The notes beneath the pieces were generated by a model. The model did not search any database and was not told the origin of the DNA. It was given only the letters and a program-made list of their open reading frames with translations. From the NCBI RefSeq assembly GCF_000974805.1, contig NZ_BBQZ01000003.1, forward strand, positions 186,001-250,000: a stretch of 64,000 bases of DNA, given 5' to 3'. A program made the translations under genes and the position numbers. The stretch is from Demequina salsinemoris. Lineage in GTDB: Bacteria; Actinomycetota; Actinomycetes; Actinomycetales; Demequinaceae. Positions 1 to 9,558 of the stretch are shown here, piece after piece. Every line of letters begins with the position of its first letter. Within the stretch, counting starts at the first letter, position 1.

Positions 1-1
1 A

Positions 2-457
2 GCCACGCTGCTGCTCGCGCTCGCGCTCGCAGTCATCGTCATCGTCGCCGCAGCGCTCGACGAGGGGCGGGGGAGGCACCTGCTCGACCTCGTCCGAGGG
101 CGACGCGAGGGGAACGTGCCACAAGAGGGCGTGCTCGAGCACGAGGTGCCGCGCGACGACTTCGACTGGGATGTCGTGGGCCGGCTCGACTCGCCGACGC
201 GTGCCGAGGACGGAGAGCCCCGTGTGCGGTTCAGGGAGATCGTCGCGGTGAAGGAGCGGACCGAGGGGCCGTCGCTCAAGGACCGGGCAGAGTCCGTCAA
301 GCAGAGCCTCCCCGAGCTCAAGGACCGTGCCGTCGACCTCTGGCAGAGCCGACCCGCGCTCAAGGAGCTGCCGGTCGTGAGGTCGCTCGGCGCCTCGCAT
401 GAGGCGAGCACCGAGACCGGCGGGACCCCGGTGCTGGCCGACAGCGGACGCCGCTGA
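2..457 (+). CDS. C-terminal part of an unrecognised membrane-anchored protein
   Basis: The reading frame is open from the left edge to a TGA at 455-457, so the start lies outside the window. The visible part begins with a hydrophobic stretch of about 18 residues (Ala, Leu, Ile, Val only), read as a membrane segment. A charged soluble tail of about 130 residues follows, rich in Glu, Asp, Arg and Lys, with two similar short segments, SLKDRAESVKQ and ELKDRAVDLWQ, that suggest a weak amphipathic repeat. I do not recognise a family. It ends 38 bp before ftsY on the same strand and may be cotranscribed with it. The membrane segment could equally be the last of several. Confidence 0.6.
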   Translation, partial: ATLLLALALAVIVIVAAALDEGRGRHLLDLVRGRREGNVPQEGVLEHEVPRDDFDWDVVGRLDSPTRAEDGEPRVRFREIVAVKERTEGPSLKDRAESVKQSLPELKDRAVDLWQSRPALKELPVVRSLGASHEASTETGGTPVLADSGRR

Positions 458-495
458 GCCCCCTGGGACCCCTCACCGTCTGACACACTGGGCCC

Positions 496-1635
496 GTGGA
501 CGTCACATGGATCCCTGGAGACGCTGACCTCGTCGTCATCATCGTCGCGCTCGCGGCGATCGGCGGCGGCGCCTTCGCGCTGCTGCGCCGCCCCGGCGGC
601 GGACAGCAGCCGCCGAGCGCACCGCCCGCCGCTCCGCCGACGGCCGAGCCGGGCGCCGAGCAGCCCGAGGCAGCGGCGGTCGAGGAGGCTCCGGCTGAGG
701 AGGCCGAGCCCGCCCGTGCCGCTCCCGAGGCTCCCGAGTCCCGGCTCGCCCGCCTGCGCTCACGGCTGTCCGGCGGCTTCGGCGCCACGCTGCTGTCGAT
801 CTTCTCGCGCGACTCGCTGAGCCAGGACGACTGGGACGAGCTCGAGGAGACGCTGCTCGCGGCCGACGTCGGCGCGGCCTCGACCGACGTCCTGCTCGAG
901 GATCTGCGCGCCCGGCTCAAGGCCGAGCCCGAGGCGGAGCCGATCGCGCTCCTGCGTCAGGCGCTGCTCGACGTCGTCGATCCGACGCTCGACAGGTCGC
1001 TCGACCTCACCGGCGCCGAGGGGATGCCCGCCACCGCGGTCGTCGTCGGCGTCAACGGGGTCGGCAAGACCACGACCGTCGGGAAGCTCGCGCGCGTCCT
1101 CGTCGCCGAGGACAAGACGGTCGTGCTGGGCGCGGCCGACACCTTCCGCGCGGCCGCGGCCGATCAGCTCGAGACCTGGGGCTCCCGCGTCGGCGTGCCG
1201 GTGGTGCGCTCCGACCGCGAGGGCGCGGACCCCGCATCGGTCGCGTTCGAGGCCGCGCAGGCGGGCAAGGACCAGGGGCTCGACGTGGTCCTCGTCGACA
1301 CCGCCGGCAGGCTGCAGAACAAGGCGGGGCTCATGGACGAGCTCGGCAAGATCGTGCGCGTCGTGTCGAAGGTCAGCCCTCCCAGCGAGGTCCTGCTCGT
1401 GCTCGACGCGACCACGGGGCAGAACGGGCTGACCCAGGCGCGGGTCTTCGGAGAGGTCGCGCCCCTGACGGGCATCGTCCTCACCAAGCTCGACGGCACC
1501 GCCCGCGGCGGCATCGTCGTCGCGGTGCAGCGCGAGCTGGGCGTGCCGGTGAAGTTCATCGGGCTCGGCGAGGGCGAGGACGACCTCGCGCCGTTCGACG
1601 CCGAGCAGTTCGTGGACGGGCTGCTGGGACGCTAG
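496..1635 (+). CDS. ftsY: Signal recognition particle receptor FtsY
   Basis: FtsY is the membrane-associated SRP receptor GTPase that docks Ffh-ribosome complexes for cotranslational membrane insertion. The GTG start gives 379 residues: a membrane segment at about 11-30, an Ala/Pro/Glu-rich linker to about 85, then the N and G domains. GTPase motifs are clear: GVNGVGKTTT near 185, DTFRAAA near 215, DTAGR near 268 and TKLDGTARGG near 331. An N-terminal membrane anchor replacing the acidic A domain is common in actinobacteria. Its partner ffh lies 3.7 kb downstream, with the nitrogen operon in between. Confidence 0.97.
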   Translation: MDVTWIPGDADLVVIIVALAAIGGGAFALLRRPGGGQQPPSAPPAAPPTAEPGAEQPEAAAVEEAPAEEAEPARAAPEAPESRLARLRSRLSGGFGATLLSIFSRDSLSQDDWDELEETLLAADVGAASTDVLLEDLRARLKAEPEAEPIALLRQALLDVVDPTLDRSLDLTGAEGMPATAVVVGVNGVGKTTTVGKLARVLVAEDKTVVLGAADTFRAAAADQLETWGSRVGVPVVRSDREGADPASVAFEAAQAGKDQGLDVVLVDTAGRLQNKAGLMDELGKIVRVVSKVSPPSEVLLVLDATTGQNGLTQARVFGEVAPLTGIVLTKLDGTARGGIVVAVQRELGVPVKFIGLGEGEDDLAPFDAEQFVDGLLGR

Positions 1636-1753
1636 CAGGCGCATCGTCCGCTAGCAGGCGGGTTCCGTGGACGTGTCACCCCATGCCGGCGATGCGCGTC
1701 ATCGTCCCACCGTGTGAGATCCGCAACACACCTTTTACTCGACCGGCGTCCAT

Positions 1754-1802
1754 GTAACAGTCCCGAAACACGGGGGCAGTTCAGGCGTAACAGTTCTGCG
1801 GG
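1754..1802 (+). promoter_or_regulatory. Probable GlnR box upstream of amtB
   Basis: GTAAC-N6-GAAAC at 1754-1769 matches the actinobacterial GlnR a-site/b-site consensus (gTnAC-n6-GaAAc). A second GTAAC starts at 1787, exactly 33 bp after the first, with a degenerate GCGGG in the b-site position. Three helical turns would put both GTAAC elements on the same DNA face. The site lies 80-100 bp before amtB, where GlnR activates amtB-glnK-glnD in Streptomyces. Control by nitrogen limitation is inferred from the motif and position. Confidence 0.65.
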
Positions 1803-1849
1803 AGGGTCTCTCTTGACTAGCCGAAGGGTTAGCGAAAGGGAGAAAACCA

Positions 1850-3112
1850 ATGGATTTCACGCTGGACACAGGCAATACCGCGTGGATCATCGTTGCGACC
1901 GCACTCGTCCTTCTCATGACGCCGGGACTGGCGTTCTTCTATGGAGGAATGGTTCGCACGAAGTCCGTGCTCAACATGATGATGATGAGCTTCATCAGCA
2001 TCTTCACCGTCGCTGTGGTCTGGGTCGTCTACGTCTACGGCCTCGCATTCGGACCGGGCGAGGGCCTGTTCGGAAGCATCTCCGGGCTGATCGGCCTCAA
2101 CGGCTACGCTGACGCGGACGGCCTCGGCGCCGGCGTCGGCATCCCGGCCCTCGTGATGGTCGCCTTCCAGGCCACCTTCGCGATCATCACCGTCGCGCTG
2201 ATCTCGGGCTCGGTCGCCGACCGCATGAAGTTCGGCGCCTGGACCCTCTTCACGGTCATCTGGGTCTCGCTCGTCTACGCGCCCATCGCGCACGGCGTCT
2301 GGGGTGGCGGCCTGCTCGGCTCGTTCTCGCCCAGCACCGTCATCGACTTCGCCGGTGGAACGGTCGTCCACATCAACGCCGGTGTGGCTGGCCTCGTCCT
2401 CGCGCTCCTGCTCGGCACCCGCAAGGGCTTCGGCAAGGAGCCGATGAAGCCGCACAACCTGCCGTTCGTGATGCTCGGCTCCGCGCTCCTGTGGTTCGGC
2501 TGGTTCGGCTTCAACGCCGGCTCCGAGTGGGCCGCTGACGCGACCGCCGGTCGTGCGTTCCTCAACACGCTGGTCGCGCCCGGCATCGCCGCGCTCGCCT
2601 GGCTGCTCGTGGAGAAGATCCGCGACGGCAAGCCGACCTCGCTCGGTGGCGCCTCCGGTATCGTCGCAGGTCTGGTCGCGATCACCCCGGCCGCTGCCGC
2701 GGTCGACACCTGGGGCGCGCTCGCCATCGGCGCCATCGCCGGTGCGATCTGCGCCATGGCGGTCTCGCTCAAGTACAAGTTCGGCTATGACGACTCGCTC
2801 GACGTCGTCGGTGTCCACCTCGTCGGTGGTGTCATCGGTACCGTGCTGCTGGGCTTCTTCGCTAACCTGGACGAGGGCACCACGTGGGCGCCGGACGGTG
2901 CGCTGAACGGTCTGTTCTACGGCGGTGACTTCACCCAGCTCGCCTCGCAGATCATCGGTGCTCTCGTGGCGATCGTCTACTCGGGCGTGCTGACGCTGAT
3001 CATCGGCCTCGCGCTCAAGTACACGATCGGCATCCGCGTCGCCGAAGAGGTCGAGGTGGCAGGCATCGACCTCGCCGAGCACGGTGAGACCGCTTACGAG
3101 GAGGCTCTGTAA
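1850..3112 (+). CDS. amtB: Ammonium transporter AmtB
   Basis: Polytopic Amt/Rh channel that recruits ammonium and conducts NH3 across the membrane. The 420 residues contain the expected 11 hydrophobic segments. The Amt signature around MVRTKSVLNMMMM is present near residue 40. The two pore histidines are visible as VVHINAG (about His174) and GVHLVGG (about His323). Start choice: ATG at 1850 preceded by AAAGGGAG. The gene sits directly upstream of glnK (3 bp gap) and glnD, the conserved operon in which the PII protein plugs the channel when nitrogen is sufficient. Expression probably depends on the GlnR-like site upstream. Confidence 0.97.
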   Translation: MDFTLDTGNTAWIIVATALVLLMTPGLAFFYGGMVRTKSVLNMMMMSFISIFTVAVVWVVYVYGLAFGPGEGLFGSISGLIGLNGYADADGLGAGVGIPALVMVAFQATFAIITVALISGSVADRMKFGAWTLFTVIWVSLVYAPIAHGVWGGGLLGSFSPSTVIDFAGGTVVHINAGVAGLVLALLLGTRKGFGKEPMKPHNLPFVMLGSALLWFGWFGFNAGSEWAADATAGRAFLNTLVAPGIAALAWLLVEKIRDGKPTSLGGASGIVAGLVAITPAAAAVDTWGALAIGAIAGAICAMAVSLKYKFGYDDSLDVVGVHLVGGVIGTVLLGFFANLDEGTTWAPDGALNGLFYGGDFTQLASQIIGALVAIVYSGVLTLIIGLALKYTIGIRVAEEVEVAGIDLAEHGETAYEEAL

Positions 3113-3454
<342 letters not shown>

Positions 3455-3469
3455 GGAGCCATACCGCAT

Positions 3470-5263
3470 ATGCCGAGCCGGGACGGTCAGTTCCGCGAAG
3501 GCTCGGACGCTGAGGTCCCGCATCCCGATGGGGTGCGGGACCTCAAGCGTCTGAGGCGCGAGCTGGCCGACACGCTGTACCGGGAGGGAGCTCCCGGGAA
3601 GTACCGCCGTCAGGCGCTCACCGACCTCACCATCGCGGCCCTCGCCGCGCACTGGGACGAGGCCGCCGAGGGTCTGGAGGAGGGGGTCGCGCTGGGCGCC
3701 GTGGGGTCGCTCGGCCGAGGAGACTCGGGGCCGTACTCGGACCTCGACGTGGTGCTCATCCACGACGGTCGCGCGCTCACGTCCGACGCGGTGGCCGAGC
3801 TCGCGCAACGGCTCTGGTATCCGATCTGGGACGCGGGTCTCGAGCTCGACTACTCGTCGCGCTCGCTCACCGAGGTGCGCCAGGTCGCGTCCAAGGACCT
3901 GCGCGCGGCCTCCGGCCTGCTCGACCTCAGGCCCGTGGCGGGCGACAAGGAGCTCGCGCAGCGCGCGCGCTCCCTCATCTACCAGGACTGGCGCGCCGCC
4001 GCGCGCAAGCGGCTGCCCGAGCTGTTCGCCGCGTCGAAGGCGCGCTCCGAGCGCCATGGAGAGCTCGCCTACCTGATCGAGCCGAACCTCAAGGAGGCCA
4101 GGGGCGGGCTGCGCGACCTCGTGAGCCTCACGGGCCTGTCCGCGACGTGGCTCACCGACCGGCCGCACGGCGCGGTCGACGAGGCCGGCTCGCACGTCAT
4201 GGATGTGCGCGACGCGATCCAGATGGAGGTGGGCCGCCCGCAGAACGTGCTGGGCCGCCACCTCGCGGACGAGGTCGCGACGGCCCTCGGCTTCGGCGAC
4301 CCCGACGACCTGCTCGCCTCGCTCGCGGAGGCGGGACGTGAGATCGCCTACGCGCTCGACATGACCGAGCGCGGCGCGCGGCGCTCGCTCGAACGCTCGG
4401 GCGTCGGCTCGCGCGCCTTCCTCGCGCGGCGGCGAGCCCGCGCGCCCCGTCACACCGTCGTGGCCACGGGACTCATCGACGTCGACGGCGAGCTCGCGCT
4501 CGCCCCCGGGTACGACGCGACCGCGGACGCCCTGCTGCCGCTGCGCGCCGCCGCGACCGCTGCGTCGACCGGCCTCACCATCACGCCCACGCTCCTCGAG
4601 ACGCTCGAGCGCTGCCCCGACCTTCCCGAGCCTTGGCCAGCCGAGGCGCGCGAGCACCTGCGCGAGCTCCTGCGAGGCTCCGCCCACCTCATCGCCGTGT
4701 GGGAGGCGATCGACCTTGCGGGCCTCGTCGTGCGCGGCCTCCCCGAGTGGGCGGGGGTGCGCAACCGCCCGCAGCGCAGCCCCATCCATCGCTTCACCGT
4801 CGACCGGCACATGATCGAGTCCGTCGTCCTGGCCGCGAAGATGCGCAAGTACGAGATCGACCACGACCTGCTGCGGCTCGCACTCCTCGTGCACGACATC
4901 GGCAAGCGTGCGGGCGCGACCGACCACTCGATCGACGGCGCCGCGCTCATCCCCGCGATGGGCAGGCGGCTCGGGCTGTCCGCGCGGACGACGGACGATG
5001 TCGAGCTGCTGGTGCGTGAGCACCTCACCCTCGCCGACCTCGCCACCACGGAGGACCCTGAGGATCCCGTGACGATCGAGCAGCTGCTCACCGCCGTCGA
5101 CGATCGGCTGGACCTGCTGGACACGCTGCGCGCGCTCACCGAGTGCGATGCGCGCGCCGCGGGTCCGAAGGCCTGGACGCAGTGGCGCGAGCAGCTCGTG
5201 CAGACGCTCTACGTGCGAGCGCGCGCCGCGCTCGTCGCGAGGGGTGACGCCGGCGCCGAGTGA
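3470..5263 (+). CDS. glnD: PII nucleotidyltransferase GlnD, short form without ACT domains
   Basis: Bifunctional enzyme that modifies and demodifies PII. The nucleotidyltransferase motif is intact (GSLGRGDSG near 79, then SDLDVV near 90). The HD phosphohydrolase motif HDIGKRAG begins near residue 475, followed by the usual REHL segment. The protein is only 597 residues and stops soon after the HD domain (ending [13 protein letters not shown]). The two C-terminal ACT domains that sense glutamine in GlnD enzymes of about 800-900 residues are absent, and the 75 bp to ffh shows no leftover of them. Activity toward GlnK is inferred from the operon. Confidence 0.9.
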   Translation: MPSRDGQFREGSDAEVPHPDGVRDLKRLRRELADTLYREGAPGKYRRQALTDLTIAALAAHWDEAAEGLEEGVALGAVGSLGRGDSGPYSDLDVVLIHDGRALTSDAVAELAQRLWYPIWDAGLELDYSSRSLTEVRQVASKDLRAASGLLDLRPVAGDKELAQRARSLIYQDWRAAARKRLPELFAASKARSERHGELAYLIEPNLKEARGGLRDLVSLTGLSATWLTDRPHGAVDEAGSHVMDVRDAIQMEVGRPQNVLGRHLADEVATALGFGDPDDLLASLAEAGREIAYALDMTERGARRSLERSGVGSRAFLARRRARAPRHTVVATGLIDVDGELALAPGYDATADALLPLRAAATAASTGLTITPTLLETLERCPDLPEPWPAEAREHLRELLRGSAHLIAVWEAIDLAGLVVRGLPEWAGVRNRPQRSPIHRFTVDRHMIESVVLAAKMRKYEIDHDLLRLALLVHDIGKRAGATDHSIDGAALIPAMGRRLGLSARTTDDVELLVREHLTLADLATTEDPEDPVTIEQLLTAVDDRLDLLDTLRALTECDARAAGPKAWTQWREQLVQTLYVRARAALVARGDAGAE

Positions 5264-5338
5264 GCCGGCCCCGTCGTCGGCGGGCGCGCAGGGCGGCGGG
5301 TAGGCTGGTGCGCCTGAGACACGCCTGAAGGGACACCT

Positions 5339-6943
5339 GTGTTCGCCAACCTCTCCGATCGCCTCACCGAGACCTTCAAGAGCCTCCGTGGCAAGGGACG
5401 GCTGACCGAGGCGGACATCGACGGCACGATCCGCGAGATCCGCCGCGCTCTGCTCGACGCCGATGTCGCCGTGCCCGTCGTCAGGTCGTTCACCGCTGCC
5501 ATCCGCGAGCGCACGCTGGGCTCCGAGGTCTCCGGGGCGCTGAACCCGGGCCAGCAGGTCGTCAAGATCGTCCACGAGGAGCTCATCGCCGTCCTCGGCG
5601 GCGAGCAGCGCCCGCTCACGCTCGCGAAGCACGGGCCCACGGTCATCATGCTCGCTGGTCTGCAGGGTGCCGGTAAGACGACGTTCGCAGGCAAGCTCGC
5701 GCATCACCTCAAGGCTCAGGGGCAGACCCCGATCCTCGTCGCAGCCGACCTTCAGCGTCCGAACGCCGTCACGCAGCTCAAGGTGGTCGGCGAGCGTGCG
5801 GGCGTTCCCGTGTTCGCGCCCGAGGCTGGTGTCACGCGCGAGGACGAGCGGCCGCACGGCGACCCCGTCGAGGTCGCGCGCCGCGGCCTCAGGGAGGCGC
5901 AGGACAAGCAGCACACCGTCGTGATCGTCGACACCGCGGGACGCCTCGGCGTCGACGCGGAGCTCATGAAGCAGGCCGGCGACATCCGCAAGGCGATCGA
6001 CCCGCACGAGGTCCTGTTCGTCATCGACGCGATGATCGGTCAGGATGCGGTCGCGACCGCGCAGGCCTTCCAGGAGGGCGTCGACTTCACCGGCGTCGTC
6101 CTGTCGAAGCTCGACGGCGACGCGCGCGGCGGTGCGGCGCTGTCGGTCGCCCAGGTCACGGGCCGCCCGATCATGTTCGCGTCGGTCGGCGAGAAGCTCG
6201 ACGACATCGAGGTCTTCCACCCCGACCGCATGGCGTCGCGCATCCTCGACATGGGCGACATCCTCACGCTCATCGAGCAGGCCGAGCAGAAGTTCGACCA
6301 GGCCGAGGCCGAGCGCATGGCCGGCAAGATGCAGCGCGGCGAGGACTTCACCTTCACCGACTTCCTCGCGCAGATGCAGCAGCTCAAGAACATGGGCTCG
6401 ATGAAGAAGATGCTCGGCATGCTGCCTGGCATGGGCGCGATGCGCGACCAGATCGACAACCTCGACGAGCGCGAGCTCGTGCGCACCGAGGCGATCATCC
6501 AGTCCATGACGCCGCTCGAGCGCGACAACCCCAAGGTCCTCAACGGCTCGCGCCGCGCGCGCATCGCGGCGGGCTCCGGCATGACCGTCGCGGACGTGAA
6601 CTCGCTGGTCAAGCGGTTCGAGGACGCGCAGCGGATGATGAAGGCCATGGCCAAGGGCGGCGGCATGCCCGGGATGCCCGGCATGGGCGGCCCCGGAGGC
6701 TTCGGCGGGCTGCCCGGCGGCAAGAAGTCCAAGGGCAAGCAGGCGCCCCAGCGCAAGGTCAAGGGCAAGTCCGGCAACCCCGCCAAGCGCGCCCAGCAGG
6801 AGCAGCAGGCACGCGCCCGTGCGGCCGGCGAGAAGCCGGCCGCGCCCGCGGGCTCGGCCTTCGGCCTCGGCGCCCCGGCTCCGCAGGAGGACATCGATCC
6901 CGCGCAGCTGCAGGCGGATCTGGGCAAGTACCTGAGAAGGTAG
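5339..6943 (+). CDS. ffh: Signal recognition particle protein Ffh (SRP54)
   Basis: GTPase subunit of the SRP that binds signal sequences as they leave the ribosome. The 534 residues start at GTG 5339. N and G domains: GLQGAGKTTF near 105, DTAGRLG near 198, SKLDGDARGG near 254. The M domain from about 295 to 430 contains the Met-rich finger-loop region (MKKMLGMLPGMGAM). The tail is Gly/Met/Pro-rich, then Lys/Gln/Ala-rich, as often in actinobacterial Ffh. A TAGGCT element at 5301 may be its -10 box. The amidohydrolase follows after 4 bp. Confidence 0.97.
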   Translation: MFANLSDRLTETFKSLRGKGRLTEADIDGTIREIRRALLDADVAVPVVRSFTAAIRERTLGSEVSGALNPGQQVVKIVHEELIAVLGGEQRPLTLAKHGPTVIMLAGLQGAGKTTFAGKLAHHLKAQGQTPILVAADLQRPNAVTQLKVVGERAGVPVFAPEAGVTREDERPHGDPVEVARRGLREAQDKQHTVVIVDTAGRLGVDAELMKQAGDIRKAIDPHEVLFVIDAMIGQDAVATAQAFQEGVDFTGVVLSKLDGDARGGAALSVAQVTGRPIMFASVGEKLDDIEVFHPDRMASRILDMGDILTLIEQAEQKFDQAEAERMAGKMQRGEDFTFTDFLAQMQQLKNMGSMKKMLGMLPGMGAMRDQIDNLDERELVRTEAIIQSMTPLERDNPKVLNGSRRARIAAGSGMTVADVNSLVKRFEDAQRMMKAMAKGGGMPGMPGMGGPGGFGGLPGGKKSKGKQAPQRKVKGKSGNPAKRAQQEQQARARAAGEKPAAPAGSAFGLGAPAPQEDIDPAQLQADLGKYLRR

Positions 6944-6947
6944 GCGC

Positions 6948-8060
6948 ATGGAGTCCGTCGTCCCCACCGTCGCGAGCGACGTGCTGCACCTGACCGGTCC
7001 GGTGCTCGCGGGAGACGACGATGTCAGGCCCGAGGCCTGGGTGGTGGACGGCCGCATGGCCTACGAGCCGCCCGCGGGCCGCCGCGTCGATGCCCGGCTG
7101 GACGGCGTCGTCGTCCCCGGCCTCGTGGACGTGCACTGCCACGTGGGGCTGGACAGCGGGGGAGCGGTCGAGCCCGACCTCGCGCTCAAGCAGGCGCATC
7201 TCAACCGCGACGCCGGCACGCTGCTGATCCGCGACGCGGGGTCGCCGTCGGACACGTCCTTCCTCGACGGCGTCCTGAACGCACCCCGCATGATCCGCGC
7301 GGGACGCTTCATCGCGCGCCCCAAGCGCTACCTGCGCCATTACGCGCGCGAGATCGAGGTCGAGGACCTCCCTCGCGTCATGGCGGAGGAGGCCCGCAAG
7401 GGCGACGGCTGGGTGAAGATCATCGCGGACTGGATCGACCGCGAGGCCGGCGACCTGACGCCTCTGTGGCCCGCGAAGGTCCTCAAGCAGGGGATCGCCG
7501 CGGCGCATGACGAGGGCGCGCGCGTCACCGCGCACACGTTCGCGACCGAGTCGATCGATGCGCTTCTCGACGGCGGCATCGACTGCCTCGAGCATGGGAC
7601 GGGCATGACGCCCGACCAGATGGCGCAGGCCGCCGACCTCGGCGTGCCCGCGGTCCCGACGCTCCTCCAGGTGGACAACTTCCCCGGCTACGCCGCGCAG
7701 GGGGCCGAGCGCTTCCCCGCGTACTCGGCGCGGATGACCCGCATGCACGAGCGCCGACACGCGCAGGTCCAGGCGATGGATGCCGCGGGCATGCAGCTGC
7801 TCCTCGGCACCGACGCGGGCGGGACGATCGGCCATGGACGCCTGCCCGAGGAGGCCTTCGCCCTGGTGGAGGCGGGGATCCCTGCCGCGAGCGTGGTCGC
7901 CGCGGCGTCGTGGCAGGCGCGTGCGTTCCTTGGCGTCCCCTCGTTGGGCGAGGGTGCGTCGGCCGACCTCGTCGTCTATGCGTCGGACCCGCGCGACGAC
8001 ATCCGCGTCCTTGCGAGCCCCACGCACGTGGTGCTTCGCGGGGTGCGCGTCGCGCCGTAG
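6948..8060 (+). CDS. Metal-dependent amidohydrolase
   Basis: TIM-barrel amidohydrolase-superfamily protein of 370 residues. Metal-site features: VDVHCHVG (His63, His65), a lysine at about 156 in VKIIADW that may be the carbamylated bridging residue, His in AHTFATES near 195, EHGTGM near 216, and the catalytic Asp in GTDAGG near 288. The C-terminal ADLVVYASDPRDD segment is the small composite beta-domain typical of imidazolonepropionase/prolidase-like members. The substrate cannot be told from sequence. Position directly after ffh (4 bp) is a recurring actinobacterial arrangement and suggests cotranscription, not shared function. Confidence 0.85.
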   Translation: MESVVPTVASDVLHLTGPVLAGDDDVRPEAWVVDGRMAYEPPAGRRVDARLDGVVVPGLVDVHCHVGLDSGGAVEPDLALKQAHLNRDAGTLLIRDAGSPSDTSFLDGVLNAPRMIRAGRFIARPKRYLRHYAREIEVEDLPRVMAEEARKGDGWVKIIADWIDREAGDLTPLWPAKVLKQGIAAAHDEGARVTAHTFATESIDALLDGGIDCLEHGTGMTPDQMAQAADLGVPAVPTLLQVDNFPGYAAQGAERFPAYSARMTRMHERRHAQVQAMDAAGMQLLLGTDAGGTIGHGRLPEEAFALVEAGIPAASVVAAASWQARAFLGVPSLGEGASADLVVYASDPRDDIRVLASPTHVVLRGVRVAP

Positions 8061-8124
8061 CGACGCCGTCGGGAGTCACGGACGATGCGCCTCCCGGTTG
8101 CGGGATCGGGCCGACACCAGGGAG

Positions 8125-8140
8125 AGTTGATACGACAACT
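8125..8140. promoter_or_regulatory. Inverted repeat before the redox cluster, candidate operator
   Basis: AGTTGATACGACAACT is a perfect 5-bp inverted repeat with a 6-bp spacer, 41 bp before the first reductase start. The AGTTG/CAACT half-sites resemble MarR-family operators. No MarR gene is in the window, so the regulator is unknown. Confidence 0.35.
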
Positions 8141-8180
8141 GATGGGTCCCGCGTGGGGGCGCGGGCCGGGGGAGGCGACG

Positions 8181-9539
8181 ATGACGGCGACGGTGGAGCG
8201 GGAGCGCGCCCGCGAGGGGGAACGAAGAGACTGGTGGCCAGACGGTCTCGAGGCGATGATCTGGGTCGTCGCGGCGATCGGCGTCGCGCTCATGCTGCGC
8301 AGCGGGAGCCTGCAGATCGCCGCGCCGATCGACCTGGTCTACACGCTCGGCCGCGCGCTCGGCATCGTCGCCGCGGTGCTCCTGCTCACGCAGGTGCTGC
8401 TCGTGTCGCGCGCGCCGTACATCGAGCGGTCCGTGGGACACGACCGCACGACCGCGCTGCACACGCGCCTCGGCACGTGGGCGATCATCCTGATGCTCAC
8501 GCACGCGTCGATCATCACCGGGATGTCCGCGTACTACGACGGCCGAGGCCTGCTCGACCAGTCGATCGCCACGTTCACGTCGGCCTGGTACCTCGCGGCC
8601 GCCCAGATCGCCCTGACCGCGTTCCTCGCGGTGCTCGCGACCTCGATCGCGATCGTGCGTCGCAGGCTGCGCTATGAGCGCTGGCACCTGGTCCACGTGC
8701 TCGTCTACGTCGGGATCGCGGGCGCGGTGCCGCACCAGTTCCTCGAGGGCTCGACGTTCCGCGACGGCGGGCCCGCGTGGTGGTTCTGGCTCGTGCTGTA
8801 CGCGTTCGCGTTCGGGTCGCTCCTCGTGTTCCGCTTCGTCCAGCCGCTGTGGCGGCTCGCGCGACACGACGCGCGCGTTTCCGACGTGACGCGGCTGCCC
8901 GACGGATCGGTGTCGATCACCGTTATGGGCAGGGACCTCGACGCGCTCGGCGCCAAGTCCGGCCAGTTCATGCTGTGGCGGTTCCTCGATCGGACCCGCT
9001 GGCGTGAGGCCCACCCGTTCTCGCTGTCGGCCCGGCCCACGGACACATCGCTGCGCCTCACGGTGCGCCCGTCGGGGGACTTCACGCGAGAGCTCGCGAC
9101 GCTCGCCGTCGGCACCCGCGTGCTCGCCGAGGGCCCGCTCGGCGTGTTCACGCACCGGGCGCGGCGCGGGCGCGGACTCGTGCTCGTCGCCGCGGGCATC
9201 GGCATCACCCCGATCCGCGCGATGCTCGAGGACTGCGACGCGTCGGAGCCATGCACCGTGATCGTGCGCGTGAGCGGCGCCGAGGACGCGCCGCTGCTCG
9301 ACGAGGTCGAGGACCTCGTCCGGCGCTCGGGAGCCGATCTGCGCGTGCTGCGGGGCCCTCGCGGCGACGGATGGACGCCGCGGGACGCCCCCGGCGGCCT
9401 CGCGGACCTCGTCGAGGAGGTCGGCGGGCGTGACGTGTACATCTGCGGTCCGCTCGCGTGGGCGGACGCGGTCGAGGCGGACGCCCGCGCGTGCGGAGTC
9501 CCGCCGGCGGCCGTGCATCGGGAGCGGTTCGCATGGTGA
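8181..9539 (+). CDS. Ferric-reductase-like transmembrane flavocytochrome (copy 1)
   Basis: Membrane oxidoreductase of 452 residues that should pass electrons from cytoplasmic NAD(P)H via FAD and haem to the outside. The N-terminal half has about six membrane helices with histidines placed as haem ligands (TALHTRLG, LTHASII, RWHLVHV, VPHQF). The C-terminal half is a ferredoxin-reductase module: HPFSLSA for FAD, GIGITPIRAML for the dinucleotide, VYICGP near the end. Start: ATG 8181 follows GGGGGAGG at good spacing; an in-frame ATG 96 bp upstream lacks a ribosome-binding site. It heads a unit with an FMN-binding protein and ApbE. Copy 2 is at 11024. The electron acceptor is unknown. Confidence 0.85.
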   Translation: MTATVERERAREGERRDWWPDGLEAMIWVVAAIGVALMLRSGSLQIAAPIDLVYTLGRALGIVAAVLLLTQVLLVSRAPYIERSVGHDRTTALHTRLGTWAIILMLTHASIITGMSAYYDGRGLLDQSIATFTSAWYLAAAQIALTAFLAVLATSIAIVRRRLRYERWHLVHVLVYVGIAGAVPHQFLEGSTFRDGGPAWWFWLVLYAFAFGSLLVFRFVQPLWRLARHDARVSDVTRLPDGSVSITVMGRDLDALGAKSGQFMLWRFLDRTRWREAHPFSLSARPTDTSLRLTVRPSGDFTRELATLAVGTRVLAEGPLGVFTHRARRGRGLVLVAAGIGITPIRAMLEDCDASEPCTVIVRVSGAEDAPLLDEVEDLVRRSGADLRVLRGPRGDGWTPRDAPGGLADLVEEVGGRDVYICGPLAWADAVEADARACGVPPAAVHRERFAW

Positions 9540-9558
9540 CGACGAAGGGCGGACAGGC

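Noticed and set aside
8061..8180. FMN riboswitch before the flavin genes
   Set aside because: No RFN-type conserved segments were seen; the same holds for the region before ribF, which is inside an operon.
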